A DNA stretch of 38,026 nucleotides, taken from assembly GCF_016863435.1 (NCBI RefSeq), contig NZ_BOOW01000061.1, forward strand, positions 1 to 38,026, read 5' to 3'. The DNA comes from Sinosporangium siamense (GTDB lineage Bacteria; Actinomycetota; Actinomycetes; Streptosporangiales; Streptosporangiaceae). The notes under the pieces were generated by a model, which was not told the DNA's origin, searched no databases, and saw only the letters and a list, made by a program, of their open reading frames with translations. This document shows positions 37,253 through 38,026 of this stretch, one piece after another (within the stretch, counting starts at the first letter, position 1; each line of letters starts with the position of its first letter). Both the position numbers and the translations under genes were made by a program.

Positions 37253-37341
37253 CGTCCAGGCGGTCAAGGGCGTCTCGCGCGGACGGGGCGGGCCACCGTA
37301 CAGGCCGCCGGAGGACGCCCTCACCTGCCAGGATGGGCCGG

Positions 37342-37887
37342 GTGACCGTACCCGACGTTCGACCGGTGCTCACCGCGGCCGCCATCCTGAGCGGCCTGCT
37401 CGCTCTGTCCGCCTGCCAGGAGGCCTCCTCCTGTCCCGCGTCGGGGGTGGTCATGGCGGCCGGCCCGCCGGAGGCCGCGATGGGGCTGCGGGTCCAGCCT
37501 GTGACCCTCACCAACTGCGGCGACGCCGATCGCCAGGTGCACGGCTATCCGGGTGTGCGGCTCCTGGACAAGAACGGGCGGACACTTGAGGTGGAGATCG
37601 ACCGCGACGCCAGGAAGGTCACCACCGCGATCAGGGGTGCCGTCCCGGGAAGGCTGACGGTGCGGCCCGGCGGGTCGGCCCGGTTCCATCTGGTGTGGCG
37701 CAACACCTACGACGACACCGGCCGCCCGCCCGTGGACGCCGCCCGGGTCTCGGTCACCGCCGACCCCGGCGGCGCCGAGCAGACCGTCACCCCCGAGTCC
37801 CCGCTCGACCTCGGCTCCACCGGCCGCCTGGGGATCACCGCCTGGGAGCACGCCCCTGCCGCGCCGTCCCCCGGACCGGCTTCCTGA
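37342..37887 (+). CDS. DUF4232-like lipoprotein
   Basis: This 181-residue exported lipoprotein has a signal peptide VLTAAAILSGLLALSAC with the lipobox LSAC. It is followed by a domain with VQPVTLTNCGDADRQVHGYP, GVRLLDKNGRTLEVEI and LTVRPGGSARFHLVWRNTYD, which fits the DUF4232 family of actinobacterial secreted proteins (an immunoglobulin-like beta fold of unknown function). A Cys pair, one in the SSCPAS segment and one in LTNCGD, may form a disulfide. GTG 37342 has AGGA at suitable spacing; ATG 37333 is also in frame. Confidence 0.82.
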   Translation: MTVPDVRPVLTAAAILSGLLALSACQEASSCPASGVVMAAGPPEAAMGLRVQPVTLTNCGDADRQVHGYPGVRLLDKNGRTLEVEIDRDARKVTTAIRGAVPGRLTVRPGGSARFHLVWRNTYDDTGRPPVDAARVSVTADPGGAEQTVTPESPLDLGSTGRLGITAWEHAPAAPSPGPAS

Positions 37888-37896
37888 CCGGGGGAC
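37866..37896 (+). terminator. Hairpin overlapping the lipoprotein stop codon
   Basis: GTCCCCCGG and CCGGGGGAC form a perfect 9-bp stem whose 13-base loop contains the stop codon TGA (37885-37887). There is no U run, so it would be a U-less terminator or a 3' stability structure. Confidence 0.5.
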
Positions 37897-38026
37897 ACGG
37901 CAGGCGGTCCGTCCTCCAGGTCTCCATGGCGCCTGTCATAACCGCCGCCCTCGCCCCGCCCGCCCCCTAGCCGCCGCCCGCCTCCCCACCCGGGCAGGTG
38001 GAGCACCCCCCGAAGGTTTGCCCCGC

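Overview
The window is chromosomal DNA of a high-GC actinomycete, most likely of the Streptosporangiaceae group (Nonomuraea, Streptosporangium and relatives). The evidence is the very high G+C, frequent GTG and TTG starts, stop/start overlaps of the GTGA and ATGA type, the actinobacterial RpoB N-terminus, a PPOX-fold flavin/F420 oxidoreductase and several NarL-type two-component systems. The genus is an inference. No tRNA, rRNA or CRISPR was seen.

Left part (1-13.5 kb). The window opens in the 5' end of rpoB (minus strand), which has its own consensus-like promoter and a TTG start and is not preceded by rplJ-rplL. Next come a questin-oxidase-like gene divergent from a Cys-x-Cys ArsR regulator, with a palindromic operator between them, and then a two-component system divergent from a small-membrane-protein/ABC ATPase/giant FtsX-type permease operon. 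After these lie a MazG-like pyrophosphohydrolase, a nuclease-helicase gene (DUF2075) cut in two by an IS5-family element, a cytochrome P450 and a PCuAC-like lipoprotein.

Middle part (13.5-29.1 kb). This stretch mixes intact genes with an unusual number of broken ones. Intact: a secreted protein with three ChW repeats, a DUF4331 protein, a HicB-like protein, a PPOX protein, a MarR/MFS efflux pair, a 61-residue protein behind a 14-codon leader ORF, an IclR regulator, two divergent MarR-like regulators and a GntR-TetR chimeric regulator. Broken: an AraC-type cupin regulator, an SRPBCC protein, a winged-helix protein, a CaiB-type CoA-transferase joined to a hydantoinase, a cyclase, a CitE-type lyase, and two further GntR-TetR copies with large internal deletions. 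The CoA-transferase, hydantoinase, cyclase and CitE remnants around the intact IclR gene look like a decayed catabolic cluster.

Right part (29.1-38 kb). A FAD monooxygenase is divergent from the GntR-TetR array, and copies of a GCACTAGTGCAC-type palindrome flank both. Then follow a GNAT acetyltransferase/DUF952 pair, an ArsR/SRPBCC pair with a palindromic, probably leaderless promoter, two convergent and similar two-component systems (one kinase frameshifted in a six-base homopolymer), a 47-residue membrane protein with its own terminator, and a DUF4232-like lipoprotein. A short dispersed repeat (core GTACGGCG[A/C]AGCC) recurs, often just after stop codons.
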